Counted from the stretch's first letter, positions 54,394 to 62,970 are shown. The stretch: DNA of 64,000 nucleotides from Flavobacterium flevense (GCF_900142775.1 NZ_FRCC01000002.1:558001-622000); one strand, 5' to 3'. Notes: a model not told the origin generated them from the letters alone. A program made the numbers and translations.

Positions 54394-54999
54394 ATGAATA
54401 AATTTATTTTGTTTGCGTTGATTTTCAGTGGTGTAATTTTTAAAATACAGGCACAAGAAAAAACAAATCCTATAATTTATTTAGATGGAAATCTGGGTTT
54501 TGCCGGAGGTAATTCCAGTGGATTCGTGATTGGAGCCTCTTTGAATTACCAAAAAAAGGAAAATCTATTTACCTTGAGAACTACACAATTTTCAAATTCA
54601 AAATTCACATACGTTTCTCCATACTTTCCACTTCCTTATTTAGACACCAAAGAAATCATTACTGAATATGGAGTTCTGGCAGGTAAAAGGTATGTTCATA
54701 ATAACAAAGCCTGGAGTTTTTCAGTTGGATTAGCATCTGTAGAAAGAGAAATTAAAAAAACAGATGAAAACAATACTTATTATTTTGACAGTACTCATGC
54801 ACTTGGATTTCCTTTCCAAATAGATATCAATTGGTTTAAAAGAAATAAAGAACCGTATAGAATTTATGGAGTTATACCTGTTACAAAAAACACTAGTTTT
54901 GGGAATAGCATTGGGTTTAAGCTTATTGGAAATGTTTCCAAAACTACTTTTATTGGTTTAGGGGTTTCTTTCGGAATCGGATATCATAAAGAATATTAA
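54394..54999 (+). CDS. Exported hypothetical protein, beta-barrel-like
   Basis: A 201-residue protein with a signal peptide (ending FKIQAQ). Its strands alternate polar and hydrophobic residues (GFVIGASLNYQKKENLFTL, WSFSVGLASVEREIKK, NSIGFKLIGNVSKTTFIGLG, ending GVSFGIGYHKEY), which suggests a small outer membrane barrel. No family assigned. It lies on its own between the YhcG-like gene and a convergent thioredoxin gene. Confidence 0.65.
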   Translation: MNKFILFALIFSGVIFKIQAQEKTNPIIYLDGNLGFAGGNSSGFVIGASLNYQKKENLFTLRTTQFSNSKFTYVSPYFPLPYLDTKEIITEYGVLAGKRYVHNNKAWSFSVGLASVEREIKKTDENNTYYFDSTHALGFPFQIDINWFKRNKEPYRIYGVIPVTKNTSFGNSIGFKLIGNVSKTTFIGLGVSFGIGYHKEY

Positions 55000-55014
55000 A
55001 ACTTTAAATCAAAG

Positions 55015-55524
55015 CTATTTTGTAGCATCCGTACCTTTATATTTTTGGATAATCTCTTTTATCACTTCCGAGTTGAGTCTAAATCCATTCAATAAAGGAT
55101 AACCTTCCCAGCGAACAATACCATTAGGATCAATCAAAATACAATGTGGAATTCCTTTAACTTCTAAAGAATTGTACATGTTTCTCTGGGTATCAATAGC
55201 ACTGTAGTATTCTATTTTTGGAGCAACCAATTCAGCTACTTTTTCTTTGGGCTCATCGCTGATGCCAATAACAACCAAATCATTCTCAAACTCCGTTTTA
55301 AAACGATTTAATTCCGGAATAGCTACTTTGCAAGGTCCGCACCAGGTAGCCCAAAAATCAATTAGGACAAATTTGCCTTTTGTCTTAGGTTTTTCTGAAA
55401 GCCAATTTTCTACTACTAGTTTGGGAGCTTTTTGATTGATGATTGATTTTGCCCACATTTTTTTCTCTTGCGAAAAAGCATTCACAGCTACTAAAAAGCA
55501 AAATGCTAGTACTGATTTTTTCAT
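55015..55524 (-). CDS. TlpA-like thiol-disulfide oxidoreductase
   Basis: A 169-residue periplasmic protein: signal peptide MKKSVLAFCFLVAVNAFSQ, then a TlpA/ResA-type thioredoxin domain with the active site FWATWCGPCKVAIPEL, the insertion NDLVVIGISDEPKEKVAELV, and the cis-Pro strand GIPHCILIDPNG (Pro follows Ile). Such proteins keep exported cysteines reduced or act in cytochrome c maturation. It stands alone on its strand. Confidence 0.92.
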   Translation of the reverse strand: MKKSVLAFCFLVAVNAFSQEKKMWAKSIINQKAPKLVVENWLSEKPKTKGKFVLIDFWATWCGPCKVAIPELNRFKTEFENDLVVIGISDEPKEKVAELVAPKIEYYSAIDTQRNMYNSLEVKGIPHCILIDPNGIVRWEGYPLLNGFRLNSEVIKEIIQKYKGTDATK

Positions 55525-55664
55525 TATTGGTTTGTTGGTTTATAGTTGTCTTTCAAATATATTGTTTTTTTTCTTACAAATAACACTTTCGGTTGTTCAT
55601 CTGAAAGTTATTATTTGTTCTAAGGTTTGTTTATCTTTACAACCAGATTTAAATAAAATAAATC

Positions 55665-55835
55665 ATGGCTAAAGGACCTGAAAAAAACACCAAAAACAAG
55701 GCTTTGCATACCAAATTATTGAACCGTAAAAAAGCCAAACTTCAAGAAGAAAAAGCGGCAAAAGCAGCACGATTAAAAGCTTTAGTTACCAAAATGAATC
55801 AGCAAAAGAAAAAGGATGAATCTAATCCTGAATGA
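55665..55835 (+). CDS. Small Lys/Ala-rich basic protein
   Basis: A 56-residue protein, below usual ORF cut-offs: MAKGPEKNTKNKALHTKLLN, then RKKAKLQEEKAAKAARLKAL and a KKKDESNPE tail. It is very basic and likely a single helix. A TTATCTTTAC element near 55631-55640 is close to the promoter -7 consensus. Similar short basic proteins are conserved near housekeeping genes in Flavobacteria; the function is unknown, perhaps RNA or ribosome related. The context and reading frame support a real gene. Confidence 0.6.
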   Translation: MAKGPEKNTKNKALHTKLLNRKKAKLQEEKAAKAARLKALVTKMNQQKKKDESNPE

Positions 55836-55942
55836 TTTTAGCATTGAAAAATCTGCGTTAATTTGCGTAATTTGCGGTTAAAAATAAACGCAACCTCAAT
55901 TATTTCCCCGAAATTTGCAACCAATCCTTTAAAAACTCAAGA

Positions 55943-56482
55943 ATGGAATTCGGAAGCATCATTATCTCAGAAAACGCAGCCAATAGCGAAAATCCTCAGG
56001 ACATTATCAACTCAAATATTTCGGTAATTAACCTGATGCGTGAGGAGAAAATTGATGATGATTTGATTCACGAAGACGCTTTAATGAGTTATTATCTGGA
56101 TTATTACTACTCTCAATATGTGTCGGGAAATTTTGCGCAATTTGTGTATAATTCAGGTTGGAACAAAGAACTGAACGAGTTAATCGAAGAAGGCTTGGAG
56201 TTAATTGGTGCCGAAAAACATTTAGAATTATTTCAGGAGAATGCTAAAAAAGTTCGTTTGATGAGCAGTGTCAAAAGAGAAAAATTCTTAAAAGGCAAAC
56301 TCGAAGGAGTAAATCCTATTCGTGATTTACTGAATAATGACCTCTTTTTCGAATTAGAAGAAAATTTAGCACAATTAAATGCTGATTTTTTGAAAAACCA
56401 TCCCGATACACAGGTACTTTCGGTAGATGCGATGTTTGAACTTTTAGAAGAATTTGTAGGTCGCGAGATTAAACGGGAATAA
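55943..56482 (+). CDS. DMP19-like (DUF4375) protein
   Basis: A 179-residue acidic soluble protein. The central DALMSYYLDYYYSQYVSGN then FAQFVYNSGW matches the signature of the DMP19/DUF4375 family (L-x2-YY-x2-QV-x-NGGF-x-QF-x-x-NS). Helical throughout; net charge strongly negative. The name-giving Neisseria protein DMP19 mimics DNA and binds a repressor; other members are unstudied. It is not in an obvious operon; the histidine kinase gene follows after 123 nt. Confidence 0.72.
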   Translation: MEFGSIIISENAANSENPQDIINSNISVINLMREEKIDDDLIHEDALMSYYLDYYYSQYVSGNFAQFVYNSGWNKELNELIEEGLELIGAEKHLELFQENAKKVRLMSSVKREKFLKGKLEGVNPIRDLLNNDLFFELEENLAQLNADFLKNHPDTQVLSVDAMFELLEEFVGREIKRE

Positions 56483-56549
56483 TTTCGAAATAATTTAACT
56501 TTAAACTCAAATAGTTTCCTGCTTTTTAAGAATACTATTAAAATAAGTA

Positions 56550-56557
56550 TATTTTTG
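56550..56557 (+). promoter_or_regulatory. Candidate -7 box of the histidine kinase gene
   Basis: TATTTTTG matches TAnnTTTG, 48 nt before the ATG at 56606. No convincing -33 element. Confidence 0.4.
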
Positions 56558-56605
56558 TCTCAACTAGAAACAGATAAATAGTCAGAAGAAAAGCCTGAGA
56601 TAGTT

Positions 56606-57997
56606 ATGGAGACCCTGAATCAATTTTTTAAATTATTTGTGTTGGATATTCGCAACACAATGGGATTATTGTTTTGGGGTAATTTTGCTTTAGCTACGCT
56701 GGTTTTTACTTTTCGTTTTGCACTTTTTAGCAAGGAAAATAAAACCCATTTGTTAGTATTTGGTTTTTCTAAAATTTTTCAATCTTTTGCGTGGCTGGCT
56801 TTTTTTCTAAGAACAGATACAGTTACGTTTAATCCGGTTAATATTTTAATTACAAACACTTTAGTTTTTACCAGTTATTATCTTGAATCTGTCGCAATGT
56901 TAATGATGGTTAAAGACAGTTCTAAAAAAGCTTACCAAATACAGTTCCTGTTATTCATTATTACACTGTTGAGTTTTTATGGCGCTGTGTTTGTTGAAGC
57001 CGCAGCTAATATTCGTGTTTCATTAGCATCGATTATTATTTTTACGTTGCTAATTCTTCCTTCTTTACAATTTTTAATGGCAACGCGAAGCAGTTTGTTT
57101 AAAAAAATATTAGGTTTTAATTACGTCATATTATTGATAGTGTTAGTTTTCAGAACTTTTTATCCCCTTTTTAAAACTTCAACAACGCTGTATTCAGTTG
57201 ATCCGACACAAAAAATCATTTTCTTGATTATATTTTTAATGATGATTATCAGTGGAGTGGGTTATTTACTTTTATTACAGGAAGAAAAAGAGATGCAAGT
57301 CAAAAAACTGTTAGATGATAAAGACAAATTTTTCTCCATCATTGCCCACGATTTGAGAGGTCCGTTTAATGGGATTATTGGATTGTCAGAATTGTTATTG
57401 GAAAATGATAATCAATTGAAGCCGAAAGAAACGAACGAATTTATCCAACTCATTCACCAATCCTCAAAAAATGTCTATTCCTTGTTAGAGAATCTTTTAA
57501 CCTGGGCACAATCTCAAACGGGGAGTCTTGAATTTAGTCCTAAAAAAATAGAAATCAGTCCAATTATCAACAAAACGATAAGTCTTTTGGACAATATTGC
57601 TAAAAGTAAAAATATCCGTATAGAATCTAAAATTAAAAACGAAGAATATGCTTTTGCCGATAAGGATATGCTGGAAACAATTTTTCGCAATCTTATTTCG
57701 AATGCTATAAAATTCACCGAAAATAATGGAGAAGTACAACTTTCGATAACAAGAGAAAACAATCAAATTGTATTTTCCGTACAAGATAACGGCATTGGAA
57801 TTCCGCCCGAAAAAATTACCAATCTATTTGCCATCAACCACAGGAACACCACATCAGGAACCAATGACGAAACAGGAACTGGTTTAGGATTGATGTTGTG
57901 TAAGGATTTTGTTAAAAAACATGGTGGCAAAATTTGGGTTGAAAGCGAGATAGGCAAAGGAAGTAATTTCAAGTTTAGTATTCCTGATTCTGTTTAA
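56606..57997 (+). CDS. Orphan sensor histidine kinase with multi-helix membrane sensor
   Basis: A 463-residue kinase. About seven membrane helices occupy residues 15-225 (GLLFWGNFALATLVFTFRFA ... IIFLIIFLMMIISGVGYLLL). A short linker leads to HisKA with the H-box FFSIIAHDLRGPFNG (His about 247), the X region with NVYSLLENLLTWAQSQTG, and HATPase with N-box FRNLISNAIKFTE, G1 VQDNGIGIPPE, and G2 TGLGLMLCKDFVKKHGG. There is no response regulator next to it, so the partner is elsewhere. The ligand is unknown. Confidence 0.9.
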   Translation: METLNQFFKLFVLDIRNTMGLLFWGNFALATLVFTFRFALFSKENKTHLLVFGFSKIFQSFAWLAFFLRTDTVTFNPVNILITNTLVFTSYYLESVAMLMMVKDSSKKAYQIQFLLFIITLLSFYGAVFVEAAANIRVSLASIIIFTLLILPSLQFLMATRSSLFKKILGFNYVILLIVLVFRTFYPLFKTSTTLYSVDPTQKIIFLIIFLMMIISGVGYLLLLQEEKEMQVKKLLDDKDKFFSIIAHDLRGPFNGIIGLSELLLENDNQLKPKETNEFIQLIHQSSKNVYSLLENLLTWAQSQTGSLEFSPKKIEISPIINKTISLLDNIAKSKNIRIESKIKNEEYAFADKDMLETIFRNLISNAIKFTENNGEVQLSITRENNQIVFSVQDNGIGIPPEKITNLFAINHRNTTSGTNDETGTGLGLMLCKDFVKKHGGKIWVESEIGKGSNFKFSIPDSV

Positions 57998-58019
57998 TTT
58001 TTGCCTTGGTAATATCCTT

Positions 58020-58090
58020 TTATTACACAAAGTAACTTAACGAATTTTAAATTAAACTTTGTGAATCTCTGTGTTAATTTCGCGCTACTT
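58020..58090. repeat. Imperfect repeat in spacer before serS
   Basis: TTACACAAAGTAAC near 58023 and CTACTTTGTGAAA near 58085 are complementary over ACAAAGTA, with an inner AACTTTGTGAATCTCTGTG text. It resembles the CACAAAG-type spacer elements at 5831 and 18066. The ATG at 58061 falls in this repeat and is not used here as the start of serS. Confidence 0.55.
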
Positions 58091-58143
58091 TGTGAAATAT
58101 TTTTTTCCTTAAAACTTTACCCTGTAAGTCTCAAACATTTCCT

Positions 58144-58151
58144 TAAATTTG
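58144..58151 (+). promoter_or_regulatory. Candidate -7 box of serS
   Basis: TAAATTTG matches the TAnnTTTG consensus 41 nt before the ATG at 58193, which supports that start over the upstream in-frame ATG at 58061. Confidence 0.45.
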
Positions 58152-58192
58152 CTACCGTTATTAGAAATTTTTATAGTTATAAAAAACAAACT

Positions 58193-59464
58193 ATGTTACA
58201 AATTGCATTTATTAGAGAGAATCAGGAAAAAGTAATCCAGGCTTTAGCCAAAAGGAATCTGGACGCTAAATCTACGGTGGAAGAAGTAGTAGAACTTGAT
58301 GAGCGTCGTCGTGCTACGCAAGTAGAATTAGACAACATCTTAGCTGAATCTAATAAATTATCCAAAGACATTGGTGAAATGATGAAAGCGGGCGAAAAAG
58401 CCAAAGCCGCTATTTTAAAAGAAAAAACAGTTAGTAACAAAGAAAAAAGTAAGAAACTGGCAGAAACTGCCGAAGCAATTGCTGCGGAATTAACTGAAAA
58501 ACTATATACTTTACCTAACCTGCCGGCTGATATTGTTCCGGAAGGAAAATCGGCTGATGACAACCAGAATGTTTTTGAAGCGGGAGAAGTACCTGTTTTA
58601 CACGAAGGAGCACAACCACACTGGGAGTTGGTAAAAAAATACGACATCATTGATTTCGAATTAGGAAATAAAATCACGGGAGCCGGATTTCCGGTTTACA
58701 AAGGAAAAGGAGCGCGTTTACAACGGGCTTTAATCAATTATTTTTTAGATAAAAATACCGCTGCCGGTTACAATGAAGTGCAGGTCCCTCATTTTGTTAA
58801 CGAAGCTTCGGCTTACGGAACAGGACAATTGCCGGACAAAGAAGGGCAGATGTACCATGACGCTACGGATAATTTATATTTAATCCCAACGGCTGAGGTT
58901 CCTGTAACCAACTTGTTTAGAGATGTGATTTTAAACGAAAGTGAATTCCCAATTCTAACTACAGCTTATACACCATGTTTCCGTCGTGAGGCAGGTTCTT
59001 ATGGAGCACACGTTCGCGGATTGAACCGTTTGCACCAGTTTGACAAAGTGGAAATTGTACGCATCGAGCATCCTGAAAAATCGTATGAAGCTCTGGACGG
59101 AATGGTAGAACACGTAAAAGAAATCCTTAACGAGTTGAAATTACCATACCGAATTTTACGTCTTTGTGGTGGTGATATGGGTTTCACATCCGCTTTGACT
59201 TATGATTTTGAAGTATTTTCTACCGCTCAGGATCGCTGGTTAGAAATTTCTTCTGTATCTAATTTTGAAACTTTTCAGGCTAATCGTTTGAAATTGCGTT
59301 TTAAAGACAAAGAAGGAAAAAACCAATTAGCACATACCTTAAACGGAAGTTCATTGGCCTTGCCAAGAGTTTTAGCTGGAATTATTGAAAACTACCAAAC
59401 TCCGGAAGGTATTGTAATCCCTGAGGTTTTACGTCCGTATTGCGGATTTGATATTATAAACTAA
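58193..59464 (+). CDS. serS: Seryl-tRNA synthetase
   Basis: A 423-residue class II synthetase. The start at 58193 gives the family's MLQIAFIRENQEKVIQALAK opening; the longer ORF from 58061 begins in a repeat. The N-terminal coiled-coil arm (RATQVELDNILAESNKLSKD and on) binds the tRNA variable arm. Motif 1 lies near GARLQRALINYFLD, motif 2 is PCFRREAGSYGAHVRG, motif 3 is LNGSSLALPRVLAGIIE. Length normal for the family. Confidence 0.97.
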   Translation: MLQIAFIRENQEKVIQALAKRNLDAKSTVEEVVELDERRRATQVELDNILAESNKLSKDIGEMMKAGEKAKAAILKEKTVSNKEKSKKLAETAEAIAAELTEKLYTLPNLPADIVPEGKSADDNQNVFEAGEVPVLHEGAQPHWELVKKYDIIDFELGNKITGAGFPVYKGKGARLQRALINYFLDKNTAAGYNEVQVPHFVNEASAYGTGQLPDKEGQMYHDATDNLYLIPTAEVPVTNLFRDVILNESEFPILTTAYTPCFRREAGSYGAHVRGLNRLHQFDKVEIVRIEHPEKSYEALDGMVEHVKEILNELKLPYRILRLCGGDMGFTSALTYDFEVFSTAQDRWLEISSVSNFETFQANRLKLRFKDKEGKNQLAHTLNGSSLALPRVLAGIIENYQTPEGIVIPEVLRPYCGFDIIN

Positions 59465-59483
59465 CTTTCGTTTGTTTTCATTT

Positions 59484-59544
59484 ACCGCAAATTCGCAAAT
59501 TATTTTTTTAAGTTAAGTAAAAATAAAATTTGCGAATTTGCGGT
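59484..59544. repeat. Intergenic inverted repeat, second complete copy with AATTTGCGAATTTGCGGT arms
   Basis: The arms at 59484-59501 and 59527-59544 are perfect complements, identical to those at 17638-17705 but with a different loop. The repeat lies 20 nt after serS. Confidence 0.93.
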
Positions 59545-59590
59545 TAAATAATTTTGAACTAAATTGTGTTCGGCGAAAAAAAATCGAATA

Positions 59591-61369
59591 ATGAAAAAAC
59601 TCTTTTTACATATTTTTCTGTTTTTTTCATTGATTTGTTTTTCGCAAAACGAACAATTAGCGCAGTATTATTACGATAAAGGAGATTTTGAAAAAGCCAA
59701 AATCAGTTACGAGGAATTATTAGAGAATGTTCCTCAAAATTTGCAATATTTTCTTAGAACCATTGACTGTTACCAGCAATTACAACAATTTGATGTTGCC
59801 GAAAAAGCCATTCAAAACCGACTCGCCAAATACAATCAGGGCAGTCTTTTAGTCGAATTAGGATATAATTTCCAATTGCAAAAAAACGATCTGAAAGCTA
59901 AAAGTTATTATGATCAGGCGATAGAACGCATTCGTAAAAATCCCAATGAAGTATATGGAATTGCTAATTCTTTGGAACGGAAAGTACAATTAGAATATGC
60001 TTTAAAAGCTTATCAGACAGCAACAGAAATCCAGCCCAATTATAATTTTAATTACCAGCAGGGTTTGTTGTACGGGCAATTAGGCAATTTTGAAAAAATG
60101 ATTGAAACGTTTTTGGAGGAGGCTTATGCCAATCCTCAGAATTCCATTATTATTCAAAATCAGTTGTCCCGTTTTATGACCGATGAAGCCGATGCAAGTT
60201 TTAGTAATGCTTTGCGGAAAGCACTTATTTTAAGAGTTCAGAAAGCTCAGGATTTATTCTGGAATCACTATTTAAGTTGGTTTTATGTACAACAAAAGGA
60301 GTTTTCGAAAGCCTTTATTCAGGAAAAAGCCATTTATAAACGCAATCCTGAGTCGCTTTCTACTATTTTGAATTTGGCCAACTTAGCCATTGAAGAGGAA
60401 GACCAGGAAGTAGCAAGAGAAATTTTGACTTTTGTAATTGAAAACACCAAAGATTTAGGATTATTAGTTCAGGCACATTCCTATTTGACCGAACTTAAAA
60501 TTAAAAATGCTGCTGAAAAAGATTATGCAACCATCAATGCCGAAATTGAGGCATTATTGAAAGAGTATGAAATCAGTCCTTTTACCTTATCTTTGCAGCT
60601 GATTCAGGCGCATTTTGTGGCTTTTAATCTCAAGAAACCAGAGCAGGGAAGAGCGATTGTAAAAAAAGCTCTGGAGTTGCAACTCAATAATTATGAAGTG
60701 GCTCAGGCCAAAATGGAACTGGCGGATATTTTGCTTTTCGAACAAAAATTTAATCAGGCATTGTTGTATTATTCCCAAATTGAAACGGATTTAAAGAATG
60801 ATGCCGTAGCTCATGAAGCCAGTTTAAAAGCTGCCAAAACCAGCTATTTCAAAGGTGATTTTGCTTGGGCATTGAAACAATTTAAAGAATTGAAATCGGC
60901 AAACACACAGTTGATTGCTAATGATGCTTTAGAATATTTTTTATTAATAAATGATAACACGGTAGCTGATTCTACCCAAACCGCTTTGAAGGCTTTTGCA
61001 AAGGGCGATTATCTGTTGTATCAAAACAGGAATCAGGAAGCTATTACGCAATTTCAGTTGGTTTTAAACACCTTTAAAGGAGATGAAATTGAAGCCGTTA
61101 CGCAATTGCGACTGGGGAAAACTTATGAAAAAACAGCCGAATATAATTTGGCTTTAAGCCAATACCAATCAATAATTGACCATCACAGCGATGGAATTTA
61201 TATAGATGAAGCTCTGTTTTTTTCGGCAGAAATTTATAGCAAAAGATTAAACGAACCTGAAAAGGCAAAAGCGCTGTACGAGAAGATTATTTTTAATCAT
61301 CAGGACAGTATTTATTTTGTAGAAGCCAGAAAGAAATTTAGGGAATTAAGAGGAGATAAGAATCTTTAG
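59591..61369 (+). CDS. Exported tetratricopeptide repeat protein
   Basis: A 592-residue protein. The start at 59591 opens with a signal peptide (MKKLFLHIFLFFSLICFSQ); the upstream in-frame TTG/ATG at 59564 is ignored. TPR-like helical pairs fill the protein: AQYYYDKGDFEKAKISYEEL, LVELGYNFQLQKNDLKAKSY, LRLGKTYEKTAEYNLALSQY and ALFFSAEIYSKRLNEPEKAK. Probably a scaffold in the envelope; partners unknown. It is followed by a small DUF4286-like gene. Confidence 0.85.
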   Translation: MKKLFLHIFLFFSLICFSQNEQLAQYYYDKGDFEKAKISYEELLENVPQNLQYFLRTIDCYQQLQQFDVAEKAIQNRLAKYNQGSLLVELGYNFQLQKNDLKAKSYYDQAIERIRKNPNEVYGIANSLERKVQLEYALKAYQTATEIQPNYNFNYQQGLLYGQLGNFEKMIETFLEEAYANPQNSIIIQNQLSRFMTDEADASFSNALRKALILRVQKAQDLFWNHYLSWFYVQQKEFSKAFIQEKAIYKRNPESLSTILNLANLAIEEEDQEVAREILTFVIENTKDLGLLVQAHSYLTELKIKNAAEKDYATINAEIEALLKEYEISPFTLSLQLIQAHFVAFNLKKPEQGRAIVKKALELQLNNYEVAQAKMELADILLFEQKFNQALLYYSQIETDLKNDAVAHEASLKAAKTSYFKGDFAWALKQFKELKSANTQLIANDALEYFLLINDNTVADSTQTALKAFAKGDYLLYQNRNQEAITQFQLVLNTFKGDEIEAVTQLRLGKTYEKTAEYNLALSQYQSIIDHHSDGIYIDEALFFSAEIYSKRLNEPEKAKALYEKIIFNHQDSIYFVEARKKFRELRGDKNL

Positions 61370-61440
61370 AATGGCAATATCAATGACAATAACAATTGCA
61401 AAAAGGTTAGATTTTTATAATAATTGACAATATTAATTCT

Positions 61441-61476
61441 ATTCCAGCTCCCTTTGGAGAGGGTTGGGGTGAGGAA
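61441..61476. repeat. Solo spacer element (GCTCCCTTTGGAGAGGG)
   Basis: The GCTCCCTTTGGAGAGGGTTG stretch followed by GGGTGAGG is a common dispersed element in flavobacterial spacers, here as a single copy just before the DUF4286-like gene. CTCCCTTTGGAG can fold on itself. Confidence 0.55.
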
Positions 61477-61487
61477 AACTTTTAAAA

Positions 61488-61811
61488 ATGATAATATACA
61501 ACATAACTACTAACATACACGAAAGCGTTCACGACCAATGGATGATCTGGATGCAACACAAGCACATCCCGGAAATGCTGGCAACAGGTAAATTTACATC
61601 AGCCCGAATGGTTCGTGTTTTGATTGAAGAAGAAATGGGAGGAACTACGTATTCCATTCAATATACTACAGACAGTAAAACAACTTTAGAAAAATATTAT
61701 AAGGAAGATCAGGCACGTTTTCAGGCAGAAGCAATGAAGTTATTTGCCGATAAAATGTTGTCTTTCAGAACAGAATTAGAATTAGTTTCCGAGTTTTTTC
61801 AGAATAATTAA
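61488..61811 (+). CDS. DUF4286-like family protein
   Basis: A 107-residue soluble protein of ferredoxin-like build: MIIYNITTNIHESVHDQWMI, MLATGKFTSARMVRVLIEEE, TTYSIQYTTDSKTTLEKYY and FADKMLSFRTELELVSEFF. It matches the DUF4286 family of Bacteroidetes, whose role is unknown. The spacing to the TPR gene is 118 nt. Confidence 0.78.
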   Translation: MIIYNITTNIHESVHDQWMIWMQHKHIPEMLATGKFTSARMVRVLIEEEMGGTTYSIQYTTDSKTTLEKYYKEDQARFQAEAMKLFADKMLSFRTELELVSEFFQNN

Positions 61812-61835
61812 AACCAATACTTCTGATTTGTAAGC

Positions 61836-61912
61836 AGAAAGGTTCACTTTTAAGACTGAACCGAAAGTTATTTCTGATTATTAGTTCAAAAAAGGAGTGG
61901 GTTAATGAACTG
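61836..61912. other. Two hairpin-forming segments before the AbiF-type promoter
   Basis: GGTTCA (61841 region) pairs with TGAACC about 16 nt further on, and AGTTCA near 61883 pairs with TGAACT near 61907. The two hairpins share a GTTCA core. No T run follows, so neither is a classic terminator. Their role is unclear. Confidence 0.4.
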
Positions 61913-61932
61913 TTCTAATTACTAAAAAGCAA

Positions 61933-61968
61933 TTTGTTATTAATTAATGGTTTTTTTTAATACCTTTG
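61933..61968 (+). promoter_or_regulatory. Promoter-like pair before the structured RNA and Abi_2 gene
   Basis: TTTG (61933-61936) and TACCTTTG (61961-61968) match the two Bacteroidetes elements; the 24-nt spacer is one nt longer than usual. Transcription would start about 61974-61977, just at the first base of the hairpin described next. Confidence 0.5.
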
Positions 61969-61975
61969 TACTAAC

Positions 61976-62052
61976 AGTACACACCACGCTACAGTTTTTA
62001 GTGATAAAGACAGCGTCCCAGGGTGTGTCTTTTGCTTTAAAGATGTTTCTGT
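61976..62052 (+). ncRNA. Candidate structured RNA upstream of the Abi_2 gene (AbiF-type ncRNA)
   Basis: ACACACC (61979-61985) pairs with GGTGTGT (62022-62028); ACGCT (61986-61990) pairs with AGCGT (62012-62016); the 3' strand carries a 5-nt bulge CCCAG. Inside, GTTTTTA (61994-62000) pairs with TAAAGAC (62005-62011) with one G-T wobble and is capped by the GNRA-type loop GTGA (62001-62004). Altogether about 19 pairs. A promoter precedes it and the coding region follows 22-46 nt later. The location and shape fit the RNA elements described upstream of AbiF-like genes; the exact match to any published model has not been tested. The 3' end is uncertain. Confidence 0.6.
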
Positions 62053-62073
62053 TTTTAATTTTTTGATTTCATT

Positions 62074-62970
62074 ATGTTCGAAAAAATGCCTTTTACTATT
62101 CAAGAACAAATTGAAAGATTAGAAACAAGAGGTTTATTAATCACTTCTGAGGATAACGCCACACATTATTTATCTCATATCAGCTATTATAGACTTGGAG
62201 AATATTGGCACTCCATGCAATCTGACAAAAATAATCATCTTTTTAAAGAGAATAGTAAATTTAAAGATGTTATAGCTCTTTATCAATTTGATAGTGAACT
62301 TAGAATGTTATTATTTGATATTATCGAAAAAATTGAAATAAGTTTACGAACAAAACTGATTTATCATTTATCTCATGAATTCAGTCCTTGGTGGTTTCAA
62401 AATTTTGATTTATTTATAGATAGTAAAGCCTTAGTAAAAACACTTTCGAGTTTAGAAGAGGAATTGGAAAGAACAAAAGAAACGACCATAAAAAATCATT
62501 TTAAAAACCACAAAGATGATTTACGATTTCCTCCTGCCTGGAAATCTTTGGAGCAAACAAGTTTTGGTTCTTTATCAAAGTTATATGGTAATTTAAAAAA
62601 TACCGTAAAATCGAAAGATATAATTGCCAAAGAATTTGGAGTAGTCAATCATACATTTTTGCCAAGTTGGCTACAATCTATTGCGCAAATTAGAAATTAT
62701 TGTGCACATCATTCCAGATTATGGAATAAAAATTTACCGGGAAATCCAAAACTACTGCCTAATCCACCATTCAATTGGGTTGAGGACGTACCCAAACAGA
62801 ATGAGAAATTATATGTTCATCTTTGCATTATGAAATATTTATTAGATAGAATTCAACCTGAAAATAATTTTAGAAAAAGATTATCGAAGCTTTTCATAAA
62901 ATATCCAAATATTGATTCTAATGCTTTGGGAATGAAACCCAACTGGGAAGAAGAAAATCTTTGGAAATAA
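62074..62970 (+). CDS. Abi_2 (AbiF/AbiD-type) abortive infection protein with HEPN motif
   Basis: A 298-residue protein of the Abi_2 family. It begins MFEKMPFTIQEQIERLETRG, then HYLSHISYYRLGEYWHSM, typical of the family's first helices. The HEPN RNase motif R-x4-H is RNYCAHHSRLWN, R207 to H212. PAWKSLEQTSFGSLSKLYGN and FGVVNHTFLPSWLQSI are the conserved middle. AbiF/AbiD proteins act in phage defence, and HEPN domains usually cleave RNA. No antitoxin protein is encoded next to it; the hairpin RNA before it may take that role. It is flanked by DUF4286-like and rsmA genes, an insertion between housekeeping genes. Confidence 0.88.
   Translation: MFEKMPFTIQEQIERLETRGLLITSEDNATHYLSHISYYRLGEYWHSMQSDKNNHLFKENSKFKDVIALYQFDSELRMLLFDIIEKIEISLRTKLIYHLSHEFSPWWFQNFDLFIDSKALVKTLSSLEEELERTKETTIKNHFKNHKDDLRFPPAWKSLEQTSFGSLSKLYGNLKNTVKSKDIIAKEFGVVNHTFLPSWLQSIAQIRNYCAHHSRLWNKNLPGNPKLLPNPPFNWVEDVPKQNEKLYVHLCIMKYLLDRIQPENNFRKRLSKLFIKYPNIDSNALGMKPNWEEENLWK

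Noticed and set aside
58222..58677. 151-codon minus-strand ORF inside serS
   Set aside because: Antisense to the coiled-coil arm of serS; Ser/Ala-rich shadow translation.
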